64,000 nucleotides of DNA, from the NCBI RefSeq assembly GCF_000253255.1, contig NC_015580.1, positions 3,113,001 through 3,177,000 on the forward strand. Direction: 5' to 3'. The DNA is from Novosphingobium sp. PP1Y. Its GTDB lineage: Bacteria > Pseudomonadota > Alphaproteobacteria > Sphingomonadales > Sphingomonadaceae. The position numbers and the translations under genes are program-made. This document shows positions 7,313-15,668 of this stretch, piece after piece. The notes below the pieces were generated by a model. It saw only the letters and a list, made by a program, of their open reading frames with translations, had not been told where the DNA came from and made no database searches. Numbering within the stretch: the stretch's first letter is position 1; each line of letters starts with the position of its first letter.

Positions 7313-9451
7313 TTACTCGGCCGCTTCCAGTTCGCTGCCGGCGGGCGGCATGTTGTGGCCCAGGAGGCGCAGCATGTCGGCGGCGCACTCGACCACGTTC
7401 GAACCGGGACCGTAGATGCCCTGAACGCCCGCCTTCTTGAGGAAGTCGTAGTCCTGCGGCGGGATGACGCCGCCCGCGACGACCTTGATGTCGGCGCGTC
7501 CGGCATTGCGCAGGTGGCCGATCAGTTCGGGGATCAGCGTCTTGTGACCGGCCGCCAGCGAAGAGGCACCGACCGCGTCAACGCCGCTTTCCAGCGCCAT
7601 CTGGCAGGCTTCTTCCGGCGTCTGGAACAGCGGGCCGGAGACGACCTCGAAGCCCATGTCGGTGAAGGCCGAGGCGATCACGTTGGCGCCGCGGTCATGG
7701 CCGTCCTGGCCCATCTTGGCGACGAACATCTTCGGCTTGCGGCCCAGGCGGCGGGTAACCGCTTCCACGCCGTCGATCACCTGCTGGTAGCGGTTGTCGC
7801 CGGCATAGGCCGAACCGTAGACGCCCTTGACCGGGGTGGGGAACGTGCCGTGACGGCCGAAGACGGCTTCCATCGCGTCCGAGATCTCGCCCAGGGTCGC
7901 GCGGTGGCGCGCAGCCTCGACTGCCAGCGCCAGCAGGTTACCCTTGCCCTTCGCACCTTCGGTGATCGCCTTGAGCGCAGCCTGGCAGGCCGCTTCGTCG
8001 CGGCTTTCGCGGGCGCGCTTGATGCGGGCGATCTGCGCTTCGCGGACCTTGTGGTTGTCCACTTCCAGCGTCTCGATCGCGTCTTCCTGATCGCGGCGAT
8101 ACTTGTTCACGCCGACGATCACGTCATCGCCCTTGTCGACGCGTGCCTGGCGACCGGCAGCGGCTTCCTCGATCATCGCCTTGGGCCAGCCGGCGGCAAC
8201 CGCCTTGGCCATGCCGCCTTCGCTCTCGACGCGCTCGATGATCTCCCAGGCCTTGTCGACCAGTTCCTGCGTCAGTGCCTCGATGTAGTAGGAGCCGCCC
8301 AGCGGATCGACGACATTGCACATGCCTGTCTCTTCCTGGATGACGATCTGGGTGTTGCGTGCGATGCGGGCCGAAAAGTCGGTCGGCAGCGCAATCGCCT
8401 CGTCGAGGGCATTGGTGTGCAGCGACTGGGTGCCGCCCAGCATCGCGGCCATCGCCTCGATCGTGGTGCGCATGACGTTGTTGTAGGGATCCTGCTCCTG
8501 CAGCGAGACGCCCGAGGTCTGGCAGTGAGTGCGCAGCATCTTGGAGCGTTCTGACTTCGCGCCGAGCTCGGTCATGGCGCGATACCACAGCGTGCGCGCG
8601 GCGCGCAGCTTGGCGATCTCCATGAAGAAGTTCATGCCGATCGCGAAGAAGAACGAGAGGCGGCCGGCGAACTTGTCGATGTCGAGGCCAGAGGCCACGC
8701 CGTACTTCACGTACTCCATGCCGTCGGCGATGGTGAAGGCCAGTTCCTGCACCTGCGTCGCCCCGGCTTCCTGCATGTGGTAGCCGGAAATCGAGATCGA
8801 GTTGAACTTCGGCATGTGGTCCGCCGTGTAGGCGAAGATGTCCGAAATGATCCGCATCGAGGGTTCGGGCGGGTAGATATAGGTGTTGCGGACCATGAAC
8901 TCCTTGAGGATGTCGTTCTGGATGGTCCCGGAAAGCTGTTCGGTGGGAACGCCCTGCTCCTCGCCGGCGACGATGAAGAAGGCGAGCACGGGAATCACGG
9001 CGCCATTCATGGTCATCGAGACCGACATCTGGTCGAGCGGAATGCCGTCGAAAAGAATCTTCATGTCTTCGACCGAGTCGATGGCGACGCCTGCCATACC
9101 AACGTCACCAACGACACGCGGGTGATCGGAATCGTAGCCGCGGTGGGTGGCAAGGTCGAAGGCGACCGACAGGCCCTTCTGGCCCGCCGCAAGGTTGCGG
9201 CGATAGAAGGCGTTGGATTCCTCGGCGGTCGAGAAACCGGCGTACTGGCGGATCGTCCAGGGACGGCCTGCATACATCGATGCCTTGACGCCGCGGGTAA
9301 AGGGCGCAAAGCCGGGCAGGCCCGGATCGGTCTTGACGTCCTCGGCGGTATAGAGCGGCTTGACCGCGATGCCCTCGGGCGTGTGCCAGGTCAGGTCCTT
9401 GCCCTTGACCTCCTTGTCCGCCGCTGCCTTCCAGTCGTTGATGTCAGCCAT
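7313..9451 (-). CDS. scpA: methylmalonyl-CoA mutase, single-chain large subunit
   Basis: A 712-residue adenosylcobalamin enzyme that isomerises (R)-methylmalonyl-CoA to succinyl-CoA. The N-terminal barrel carries TIRQYAGFSTAEESNAFYR and the substrate block DLATHRGYDSDHPRVVGDVG. The C-terminal B12-binding domain has the DxHxxG histidine-on motif as DGHDRG near residue 582, followed by the GASSLAAGHKTL and GGVIPPQDYDFL blocks. The length matches the catalytic MutB/ScpA type. No small subunit and no MeaB-type G-protein chaperone is encoded nearby. The epimerase gene lies just upstream and the pcc genes flank it, so the propionyl-CoA to succinyl-CoA route is complete in this window. Confidence 0.95.
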   Translation of the reverse strand: MADINDWKAAADKEVKGKDLTWHTPEGIAVKPLYTAEDVKTDPGLPGFAPFTRGVKASMYAGRPWTIRQYAGFSTAEESNAFYRRNLAAGQKGLSVAFDLATHRGYDSDHPRVVGDVGMAGVAIDSVEDMKILFDGIPLDQMSVSMTMNGAVIPVLAFFIVAGEEQGVPTEQLSGTIQNDILKEFMVRNTYIYPPEPSMRIISDIFAYTADHMPKFNSISISGYHMQEAGATQVQELAFTIADGMEYVKYGVASGLDIDKFAGRLSFFFAIGMNFFMEIAKLRAARTLWYRAMTELGAKSERSKMLRTHCQTSGVSLQEQDPYNNVMRTTIEAMAAMLGGTQSLHTNALDEAIALPTDFSARIARNTQIVIQEETGMCNVVDPLGGSYYIEALTQELVDKAWEIIERVESEGGMAKAVAAGWPKAMIEEAAAGRQARVDKGDDVIVGVNKYRRDQEDAIETLEVDNHKVREAQIARIKRARESRDEAACQAALKAITEGAKGKGNLLALAVEAARHRATLGEISDAMEAVFGRHGTFPTPVKGVYGSAYAGDNRYQQVIDGVEAVTRRLGRKPKMFVAKMGQDGHDRGANVIASAFTDMGFEVVSGPLFQTPEEACQMALESGVDAVGASSLAAGHKTLIPELIGHLRNAGRADIKVVAGGVIPPQDYDFLKKAGVQGIYGPGSNVVECAADMLRLLGHNMPPAGSELEAAE

Positions 9452-9527
9452 TTCCCGTTTCCCTCGTATATTTTCCTCCCGGTACGAACCGGGATCGCTG
9501 GCATTCTCAGGCCGCGCCCGGCCAGCG

Positions 9528-9548
9528 GTCCCGGGTCAGACCCGGGAC
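9528..9548. repeat. perfect 10-bp palindrome between mce and scpA
   Basis: GTCCCGGGTC, one A, then GACCCGGGAC form a perfect 10-bp inverted repeat with a one-base centre in the 107-nt gap between the epimerase and mutase genes. In RNA it would give a very stable hairpin without a following U tract, so it resembles a dispersed palindromic unit rather than a terminator. It could adjust mutase expression relative to the upstream genes. Confidence 0.6.
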
Positions 9549-9558
9549 GCCTTGTTCC

Positions 9559-9996
9559 TCAATGCGCTTCCCTGGGCGTTTCCATGATCTCGGTGAGCTG
9601 GCCGCCCATGTCCTTGGGGTGGACGAAGAAGATCAGCGTCCCGTGTGCGCCGATGCGCGGCTCGCCCAGCACCCGCTTGCCCTGCCCTTCGAACCAGGCC
9701 TTCGCCTCATGGATGTCGGGCACTTCGTAGCAAATGTGGTGCTGCCCCCCGAGCGGGTTCTTCTCCAGCCACTTGCCCACCGCGGAATCCGCTTCTGTCG
9801 GTTGCAGAAGCTCGACCTGCGTGCCCGCGGTCCCGTTCTCGCCCGGGGTGTTGACGAAACAGACGCGCACCTTCTGACTGTCGAGCACGAAGGGCTCGGT
9901 AATGTCGGTGGCGCCCATCACGTCGCGGTAGAAGGCGATCGAGGCATCGAGATCCGGCGTCGCGACACCGATGTGGTTCATGCGGCCGAGCTTCAC
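9559..9996 (-). CDS. mce: methylmalonyl-CoA epimerase
   Basis: A 145-residue vicinal-oxygen-chelate (glyoxalase-fold) metalloenzyme that interconverts the (S) and (R) forms of methylmalonyl-CoA, supplying the isomer the mutase uses. The start KLGRMNHIGVATPDLD carries the first metal histidine. The second half has GGQHHICYEVPDI and the terminal VHPKDMGGQLTEIME with the metal glutamate. Length and motifs match bacterial Mce. It begins 4 nt after the thiolase stop and is followed by the mutase gene after a 107-nt gap that contains a strong palindrome. Confidence 0.93.
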   Translation of the reverse strand: MKLGRMNHIGVATPDLDASIAFYRDVMGATDITEPFVLDSQKVRVCFVNTPGENGTAGTQVELLQPTEADSAVGKWLEKNPLGGQHHICYEVPDIHEAKAWFEGQGKRVLGEPRIGAHGTLIFFVHPKDMGGQLTEIMETPREAH

Positions 9997-10000
9997 GAGA

Positions 10001-11185
10001 TCAGCCCTCCACGTTCTCGATGACCATGGCGATGCCCTGGCCGCCGCCGATGCACATGGTGATGAGGCCGTACTTGCCGCCTGTGCGCTTGAGTTCGTAG
10101 ATCGTCTTGATCGTCAGGATCGCACCGGTCGCGCCGATCGGATGGCCCAGCGAAACGCCCGAACCGTTCGGGTTGGTCTTGGCAGGATCGAAGCCGAGCT
10201 GCTTGGCAACGCCGCAAGCCTGTGCAGCGAATGCCTCGTTGCTCTCGATCACGTCGATCTGGTCGAGGCTGAGACCTGCACGCTCGAGAGCGACGGGAAC
10301 TGCCTTGACCGGGCCCAGGCCCATCAGGCTCGGCTCGACGCCGGCATGGCCCCAGCCGAGAATCCTGGCGAGGGGTTTGAGTCCCTTGGCCGCAACGGCC
10401 TTGCCGCTGGCGAGAACGACTGCGCCGGCGCCGTCGTTGAGGCCCGAGGCATTGCCGGCCGTGACCGTACCGTCCTTCTGAAACACCGCCTTGAGGCTGG
10501 CCATGCCTTCCAGCGTGGCATCGGCGCGGACATGCTCGTCGGTGTCGAACACCTTTGTGCCCTTGCGCGACTTGATCTCGACCGGGACGATCTGGTCCTT
10601 GAAGTAACCTTCGGCAATCGCCTTGGCGGCGCGCATGTGGCTCTCGACAGCCAGCGCGTCCTGCTCTTCACGGCTGATCTGGCACTGCGACGCGATGTTC
10701 TCCGCGGTCACGCCCATGTGGATGCCCTCGAAGGGATCGTGCAGCGCACCGAGCATCGCGTCCTCGAACACGACATTGCCCATGCGCACGCCGTTGCGGG
10801 CGGAGCTGGTCATGTGCGGGGCATTCGACATCGATTCCGCACCGGCGCCGATAGCGAAGTCATGCTCGCCAAGGGCGATGGCCTGGGCCGCCGAAACGAT
10901 CGCCTGAAGTCCAGAGCCGCACAGGCGATTGACGTTCATGGCCTGCGAGGAAACCGGGACGCCCGCGTTTACCGAGGCAACGCGCGAGATGTAGGCGTCC
11001 TTCGGCTGGCTGGGCACGACATTGCCGACCACCACGTTCTGGATGTCCGAAGCACTGATTCCCGAGCGCTTGATCGCCTCTTCCATGACGATCGTGCCAA
11101 GCTCGGCCGGACGGAAAGGTGCCAGCGAGCCACCGAACGAGCCGATAGCAGTGCGGGCGCCGCTGAGGATGTAGATATCTTCCAT
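10001..11185 (-). CDS. acetyl-CoA acetyltransferase (thiolase II)
   Basis: A 394-residue thiolase that condenses or cleaves acetoacetyl-CoA-type 3-ketoacyl-CoA. The nucleophilic cysteine sits in NRLCGSGLQA near residue 90. The NEAFAAQA block, GGHP-type block (SLGHPIGATGA) and the C-terminal CIGGGQGIA with the second catalytic cysteine are all present. It resembles PhaA/AtoB biosynthetic or degradative thiolases. It lies between pccB and mce on the same strand, fitting a role in acyl-CoA breakdown: beta-ketothiolytic cleavage that yields acetyl-CoA, and propionyl-CoA from odd or branched chains. The precise chain-length preference is uncertain. Confidence 0.92.
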   Translation of the reverse strand: MEDIYILSGARTAIGSFGGSLAPFRPAELGTIVMEEAIKRSGISASDIQNVVVGNVVPSQPKDAYISRVASVNAGVPVSSQAMNVNRLCGSGLQAIVSAAQAIALGEHDFAIGAGAESMSNAPHMTSSARNGVRMGNVVFEDAMLGALHDPFEGIHMGVTAENIASQCQISREEQDALAVESHMRAAKAIAEGYFKDQIVPVEIKSRKGTKVFDTDEHVRADATLEGMASLKAVFQKDGTVTAGNASGLNDGAGAVVLASGKAVAAKGLKPLARILGWGHAGVEPSLMGLGPVKAVPVALERAGLSLDQIDVIESNEAFAAQACGVAKQLGFDPAKTNPNGSGVSLGHPIGATGAILTIKTIYELKRTGGKYGLITMCIGGGQGIAMVIENVEG

Positions 11186-11332
11186 GATCTGTACTTTCTC
11201 CTGCGGAAGGACGCGATCCTCTTGGCGGGACCTGCAGCCGTCCTGATTTCATCCAAATGCCGTCCCTTGAGCTTGCGTCCCGCGTCTTTCGAAGCGGATA
11301 CAGCGGGGGCAGCCATCGATCACGTCCGGATC

Positions 11333-11368
11333 GGCAGGGACGACGCATGAAGGCAATGTCGTCCTGCC
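11333..11368 (-). other. hairpin after pccB
   Basis: Just downstream of the pccB stop on the minus strand, GGCAGGACGAC pairs with GTCGTCCCTGCC through an 11-bp stem with one bulged C and a loop of about 13 nt. There is no U tract after it, so termination is uncertain. It could instead protect the pccB mRNA end or separate pccB expression from the thiolase-mce-scpA genes 190 nt further on. Confidence 0.45.
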
Positions 11369-11377
11369 CACCACGGA

Positions 11378-12904
11378 TTACAATGGAATGTTGTCGTGCT
11401 TCTTCCAGGGATTCTCGAGCTGCTTGTTGCGCAGCTTGCGAAGCCCGAGGGCGATGCGACGACGGGTGGAATGCGGGTAGATGACTTCGTCGATGTAGCC
11501 GCGGCTGGCAGCCACGAACGGGTTGGCAAAGCGGTCTTCGTATTCCCTGGTGGCAGCGGCCATACCGTCGGCGTCGCGGCCGCGGAAGATGATCTCCACC
11601 GCGCCCTTGGCGCCCATGACCGCGATTTCGGCGGTCGGCCAGGCATAGTTGAGGTCGCCGCGCAGGTGTTTGGACGCCATGACGTCGTAAGCACCGCCAT
11701 AGGCCTTGCGGGTGATCACGGTGATCTTGGGCACGGTGGCTTCGGCATAGGCGAAGAGCAGCTTCGCGCCGTGCTTGATGATGCCGTTGTGCTCCTGGTC
11801 GGTGCCGGGAAGGAAGCCGGGAACGTCGACGAAGGTGATGATCGGAATGTTGAAGGCATCGCAGAAGCGCACGAAGCGCGCGGCCTTCTTCGACGAGTTG
11901 ATGTCGAGCACGCCGGCCAGCACCATCGGCTGGTTGGCGACGATGCCCACGGTCTTGCCTTCCACGCGGCCGAAACCGCAGATGATGTTTGCCGCATGCA
12001 TCGGCTGGATCTCGAAGAACTCGCCCTCGTCCAGCGTCTTCCTGATGACTTCGTGCATGTCATAGGGCTGGTTGGCATTGGGCGGGATAATCGTGTCGAG
12101 GCTTTCCTCGAGACGGTCCCACGGATCGGCGGTCGGACGCTCGGGCACTTCCTCGCGGTTGGAAAGCGGCAGGAAGTCGAAGAAGTCGCGCGCGGCAAGC
12201 AGCGTCTCGACGTCGTTCTCCAGCGCCAGGTCGGACACCGAGGTCTTGCTGGAGTGCGTGACCGCACCGCCGAGTTCCTCCTGGGTGACGACTTCGTTGG
12301 TCACGGTCTTCACGACGTCGGGACCGGTAACGAACATGTAGGAGCTGTCCTTCACCATGAAGATGAAGTCGGTCATCGCCGGGGAATAGACCGCGCCGCC
12401 CGCACAGGGACCCATGATCAGCGAAAGCTGCGGGATCACGCCCGAAGCCATCACGTTGCGTTGGAACACTTCGGCATAGCCTGCAAGCGAGGCGACGCCT
12501 TCCTGGATGCGCGCACCGCCGGAATCGTTGAGACCGATCACCGGCGCACCGACCTTCATCGCGTTGTCCAGCACCTTGCAGATCTTCTGCGCGTGACGGT
12601 TCGAGAGCGAACCGCCGAACACGGTGAAGTCCTGGCTGAACACGTAGACCAGTCGGCCGTTGATCGTGCCCGAACCGGTCACGACGCCGTCGCTGGGGAT
12701 ACGCTGGTCCTGCATGCCGAAGTCGACGCAGTCATGCTCGACGTAGAGATCGAGTTCCTCGAAGCTGCCCTCGTCGAGCAGGACTTCCAGACGCTCACGC
12801 GCGGTCAGCTTACCCTTGGCATGCTGAGCGTCGATACGCTTTTGCCCCCCACCCATTCTGGCGGCGGCGCGACGCTTCTCCATTTCGGCAATATTCGCGG
12901 ACAT
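11378..12904 (-). CDS. pccB: propionyl-CoA carboxylase beta (carboxyltransferase) subunit
   Basis: A 508-residue carboxyltransferase that transfers the carboxyl group from biotin on PccA to propionyl-CoA. It has the two crotonase-like halves of the family, with the oxyanion segments SGGARIQEG and PCAGGAVYSPA in the first half and VDVPGFLPGTDQEHNGIIKHGAK plus KAYGGAYDVMASK in the second. Length matches PccB. The N-terminal MSANIAEMEKRRAAARMGGG is typical. An AGAAGGGAAG ribosome site precedes the ATG. It is the first gene of the minus-strand acyl-CoA cluster, and a palindromic operator candidate lies 82-99 nt upstream of its start. AccD or methylcrotonyl carboxylase alternatives are less likely given the neighbours. 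Confidence 0.94.
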   Translation of the reverse strand: MSANIAEMEKRRAAARMGGGQKRIDAQHAKGKLTARERLEVLLDEGSFEELDLYVEHDCVDFGMQDQRIPSDGVVTGSGTINGRLVYVFSQDFTVFGGSLSNRHAQKICKVLDNAMKVGAPVIGLNDSGGARIQEGVASLAGYAEVFQRNVMASGVIPQLSLIMGPCAGGAVYSPAMTDFIFMVKDSSYMFVTGPDVVKTVTNEVVTQEELGGAVTHSSKTSVSDLALENDVETLLAARDFFDFLPLSNREEVPERPTADPWDRLEESLDTIIPPNANQPYDMHEVIRKTLDEGEFFEIQPMHAANIICGFGRVEGKTVGIVANQPMVLAGVLDINSSKKAARFVRFCDAFNIPIITFVDVPGFLPGTDQEHNGIIKHGAKLLFAYAEATVPKITVITRKAYGGAYDVMASKHLRGDLNYAWPTAEIAVMGAKGAVEIIFRGRDADGMAAATREYEDRFANPFVAASRGYIDEVIYPHSTRRRIALGLRKLRNKQLENPWKKHDNIPL

Positions 12905-12985
12905 TCGGCTTCCCTTCTCCGAAGAGGTTTCAGCTTGTTCTCGTGTCCGTGCCTAAGGCAGGTTGCGAGCCTCAGGTCAATAGTT

Positions 12986-13003
12986 TTTAACCGACCGATT
13001 AAA
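12986..13003. promoter_or_regulatory. candidate operator upstream of pccB
   Basis: TTTAACCGACCGATTAAA is an imperfect palindrome in which 14 of 18 positions are symmetric. It lies in the 162-nt gap upstream of pccB. Its size and CG-centred symmetry are typical of TetR-family operators. The core 16-mer matches the palindrome at 51583-51598 before the ETF-QO gene in 12 of 16 positions. Binding by a shared fatty-acid or propionate repressor is an inference; no regulator gene is in the window. Confidence 0.5.
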
Positions 13004-13066
13004 TCAACGCAGCCTCGAAAACCGCCACATTTGGCATACCCGATGGCCCGGGAGCGCAAGTTTCGC

Positions 13067-14122
13067 TCAACCGGGAATCTTGCCGGAGAGGCCGAAATCG
13101 CGGGCCTTGTCGTGCGGATGATCGATCACTGCGACCACGCTGACGGTGATCGCCAGCATGAGCAACGCAAAGCCCGCCAGACCGATCGCGAGGGCACGAT
13201 TTGCAGGTGCTCGCTCAGCGGTCAGTTCGCGTCCCGTCCGCATCCGGCGCGACACCAGCCGCTCCTCCTCGCTGCCCCAGCGGTGGATCACCACAAGCGC
13301 GGAGATCGCGAACATCATCGTGCCCGGGATCCACATGACGATGCCGCCGGTCTGCTCATCGGTGAGCATCGAGACATGCCACATGTGCCCCAGCGCCAGG
13401 TAGGCATCGTAGAGCGGGATCGTCTTGAAGGTCAGGAACGCGCCCAGGACGATGTTGCCCAGCGCCGCAAAGACAAACATCGCAAGGCGCGCGCCCAGCC
13501 CCGGCCCTTGCGGTGCGGCGCGCCGGTCGAAGATGACCGAGAAGAAGATCAGCCCTGTCACCAGCAGGCTGATGTGCCACATGTAGTGGATCGGCTCGTC
13601 CAAGATCGCGAGATCGTGCCAGTGGGGCAACATCCAGAACAGGCTGGCCGCGAGAAACAGGACCGTCGCCACGAACGGGGTACGCAGGAAGTCGACAAGG
13701 CCACGCAAGGGCCCGGAACCGGCGAAGAACCGGCTAACGCCCCTGGGCAACCCGCGCACCAGCGCGGCCTGCGGTCGCGACAGGAAGATGAGCATCGGTG
13801 CCACCGTGCGCAGCAGCATATGCTCGACCTGGTGGACCGCAAAGATGTGGTCGGCCAGCCGCTCGACCGGAGAGATCAACGCCACGAAGAGGGCAAGCAA
13901 GCCACCGTTGAACGCCAGCAGCCGCCATCGCTCGGCGACGAGGCCATGCCGGCTGCCCTTCCAGTAGATCAGGGCAACGACCACGAGACCGACAATGATC
14001 TCGGGCGACAACTGCCAGAGCGTCCAGGGGCTGGCATCGGCGTGGACGTGCCCGCCATGGGCCAACGCAGGGGTCGAAAGCACCGCGAGAAGACTCGCGG
14101 GCAACCATCGGAAAACACGCAT
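13067..14122 (-). CDS. CtaG-type cytochrome c oxidase assembly protein (caa3_CtaG)
   Basis: A 351-residue membrane protein of the caa3_CtaG family (PF09678), linked to cytochrome oxidase assembly. It starts with a signal peptide (MRVFRWLPASLLAVLSTPAL ending AHGGHVHAD) and then has about seven hydrophobic helices. Family hallmarks are FAVHQVEHMLLRTVAPML, WMLPHWHDLAILDEPIHYM with HISLLVTGLIFF, and LGHMWHVSMLTDEQTGGIVMW. The histidines in these segments probably bind metal. I start it at 14122, where the signal peptide begins. No oxidase subunit genes are visible around it. It follows glutathione reductase by 63 nt on the same strand. Confidence 0.85.
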   Translation of the reverse strand: MRVFRWLPASLLAVLSTPALAHGGHVHADASPWTLWQLSPEIIVGLVVVALIYWKGSRHGLVAERWRLLAFNGGLLALFVALISPVERLADHIFAVHQVEHMLLRTVAPMLIFLSRPQAALVRGLPRGVSRFFAGSGPLRGLVDFLRTPFVATVLFLAASLFWMLPHWHDLAILDEPIHYMWHISLLVTGLIFFSVIFDRRAAPQGPGLGARLAMFVFAALGNIVLGAFLTFKTIPLYDAYLALGHMWHVSMLTDEQTGGIVMWIPGTMMFAISALVVIHRWGSEEERLVSRRMRTGRELTAERAPANRALAIGLAGFALLMLAITVSVVAVIDHPHDKARDFGLSGKIPG

Positions 14123-14185
14123 GCGAGGGGCATAGCCCCCCCGCACCGTCATGCAACCCCCGCAAAGCGCGAGGGCAGGCCTGCC

Positions 14186-15532
14186 CTACTTGAGCAGGAC
14201 GAGTTCCTCCGACATCGTCGGGTGCACCGCGACCGTGGCGTCGAAGTCCGCCTTGGTCAGCCCCGCCTTTACCGCGATCGCAGCCGCCTGCATGATTTCG
14301 GGGGCCTCGGGCCCGATCATGTGCAGCCCCACGACGCGGTCCGTCTCGGCGTCGCAGATCATCTTGTAGAGCGAGCGTTCGTTGCGGTGGGCGACGACGT
14401 TCTTCATCGGCCGGAAGTCGCTGGTATAGACCCGCACAGTGCCCAGCTTCTGGTTCGCCTCTCCCTCGGTCATGCCCACGCCCGCGATCGGCGGATGGCT
14501 GAAAACGGCCGAAGGAATGCAGCTGTAATCGACCGTCGTCGGCTTGTCGCCGAAGACCGTATCGGCAAAGGCCTGTCCTTCGCGGATGGCGACCGGGGTC
14601 AGTTGCACGCGGTTCGTAACGTCGCCCACGGCGTAGATATGATCGACGCTGGTCTGCGAGTACTCGTCGACCTTGATTGCGCCCTTGTCGTCGACTTCCA
14701 CGCCGACGTCTGCGAGGCCTAGTCCCTCGACATTGGGTACGCGACCGGTAGCGAACAGCACGCAGTCGACGTCCATCGGGTCGTGATTGCTCATCGAGAC
14801 CTTGAGCGAGCCGTCCTCATTCTGCTCGATCCTCTCGAATTCGGCATTGAATCGGAACTCGATGCCCTTGGTCAGCGAGATCTGCAGCAGCCGGTCGCGC
14901 ACACTTTCATCGTATCCGCGCAGAAGCTGGTCGGAGCGGTTCATCAGCGTCACCTTGGCGCCGAACTCATTGAAGATTCCCGCGAACTCATTGGCGATGT
15001 AGCCCGCACCGGCGATCAGGACGCGACCCGGAATCGCATCGAGATGGAAGGCCTCGTTCGAGGTGATGCCCAGCTCATGTCCCGGGAATGAGGGCACATG
15101 CGGCCGCGCGCCCGTCGCGATGAGAATGACCCTGGCGGTCTTCTTCTCGCCGTTCGACAAGGTAATTTCGTGCGGCCCTGTGATCCGTGCCCGCTCGTGA
15201 AAGATCTCCACCTCGTGATTGGTGAGCGTCTGCGTGTAGAGACCATTGAGGCGGTCGACATCGTTGAGCACGTTGTCACGCAGCTTGACCCAGTCGAACT
15301 TGGCCTCGGGAATGTCCCAGCCGAAGTGCTTGGCGTCTTCCAGATCTTCGGCGAAATGGGCGCCGTAAACCAGCATCTTCTTAGGGACGCAGCCGCGAAT
15401 CACGCATGTCCCGCCAACCCTGAACTCTTCCGCCACGGCTACCCGCGCGCCGTGCGCTGCCGCAACGCGGCTGGCGCGCACGCCGCCCGAACCGGCGCCG
15501 ATGGTGAAAAGGTCATAATCGTACTCGGACAT
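14186..15532 (-). CDS. gor: glutathione-disulfide reductase
   Basis: A 448-residue FAD-dependent disulfide oxidoreductase that uses NADPH to regenerate reduced glutathione. The FAD-binding GAGSGGVRAS follows the start. The redox-active disulfide is C43 and C48 in GGTCVIRGCVPKK. The NADPH domain has GAGYIANEFAGIF and the ATGRVPN block follows. The C-terminal dimer domain ends with AVHPTMSEELVLL, which holds the catalytic histidine-glutamate pair. Length and motifs match glutathione reductase rather than lipoamide dehydrogenase or mercuric reductase, although only enzymology would exclude trypanothione-like or other substrates. Confidence 0.93.
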   Translation of the reverse strand: MSEYDYDLFTIGAGSGGVRASRVAAAHGARVAVAEEFRVGGTCVIRGCVPKKMLVYGAHFAEDLEDAKHFGWDIPEAKFDWVKLRDNVLNDVDRLNGLYTQTLTNHEVEIFHERARITGPHEITLSNGEKKTARVILIATGARPHVPSFPGHELGITSNEAFHLDAIPGRVLIAGAGYIANEFAGIFNEFGAKVTLMNRSDQLLRGYDESVRDRLLQISLTKGIEFRFNAEFERIEQNEDGSLKVSMSNHDPMDVDCVLFATGRVPNVEGLGLADVGVEVDDKGAIKVDEYSQTSVDHIYAVGDVTNRVQLTPVAIREGQAFADTVFGDKPTTVDYSCIPSAVFSHPPIAGVGMTEGEANQKLGTVRVYTSDFRPMKNVVAHRNERSLYKMICDAETDRVVGLHMIGPEAPEIMQAAAIAVKAGLTKADFDATVAVHPTMSEELVLLK

Positions 15533-15640
15533 TCACGTGCTCCCGGCCTGCGCCATTGGACTGGTCGGGGCGCATATGGGGCATAGAATCAGCGATTGCC
15601 AACCGCCTGAGCGCGATGGCGCAATTTTTAATCGCGGCCT

Positions 15641-15657
15641 GCCCCGGCTCGCGGGGC
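15641..15657 (-). other. GC-rich hairpin after the S8 protease gene
   Basis: GCCCCG and CGGGGC form a 6-bp stem with a 5-nt loop about 12 nt beyond the protease stop on the minus strand. It is followed by an A/T-rich stretch (ATTAAAAATT) rather than a clean U tract, so it is at best a weak terminator between the protease and gor. Confidence 0.3.
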
Positions 15658-15668
15658 CGGCGCTGCAG

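Noticed and set aside
11396..14722. A 1108-codon open frame on the plus strand opposite pccB and ctaG
   Set aside because: It runs antisense to genes with strong family motifs, has no domain similarity of its own, and is explained by codon bias in 65% GC DNA.
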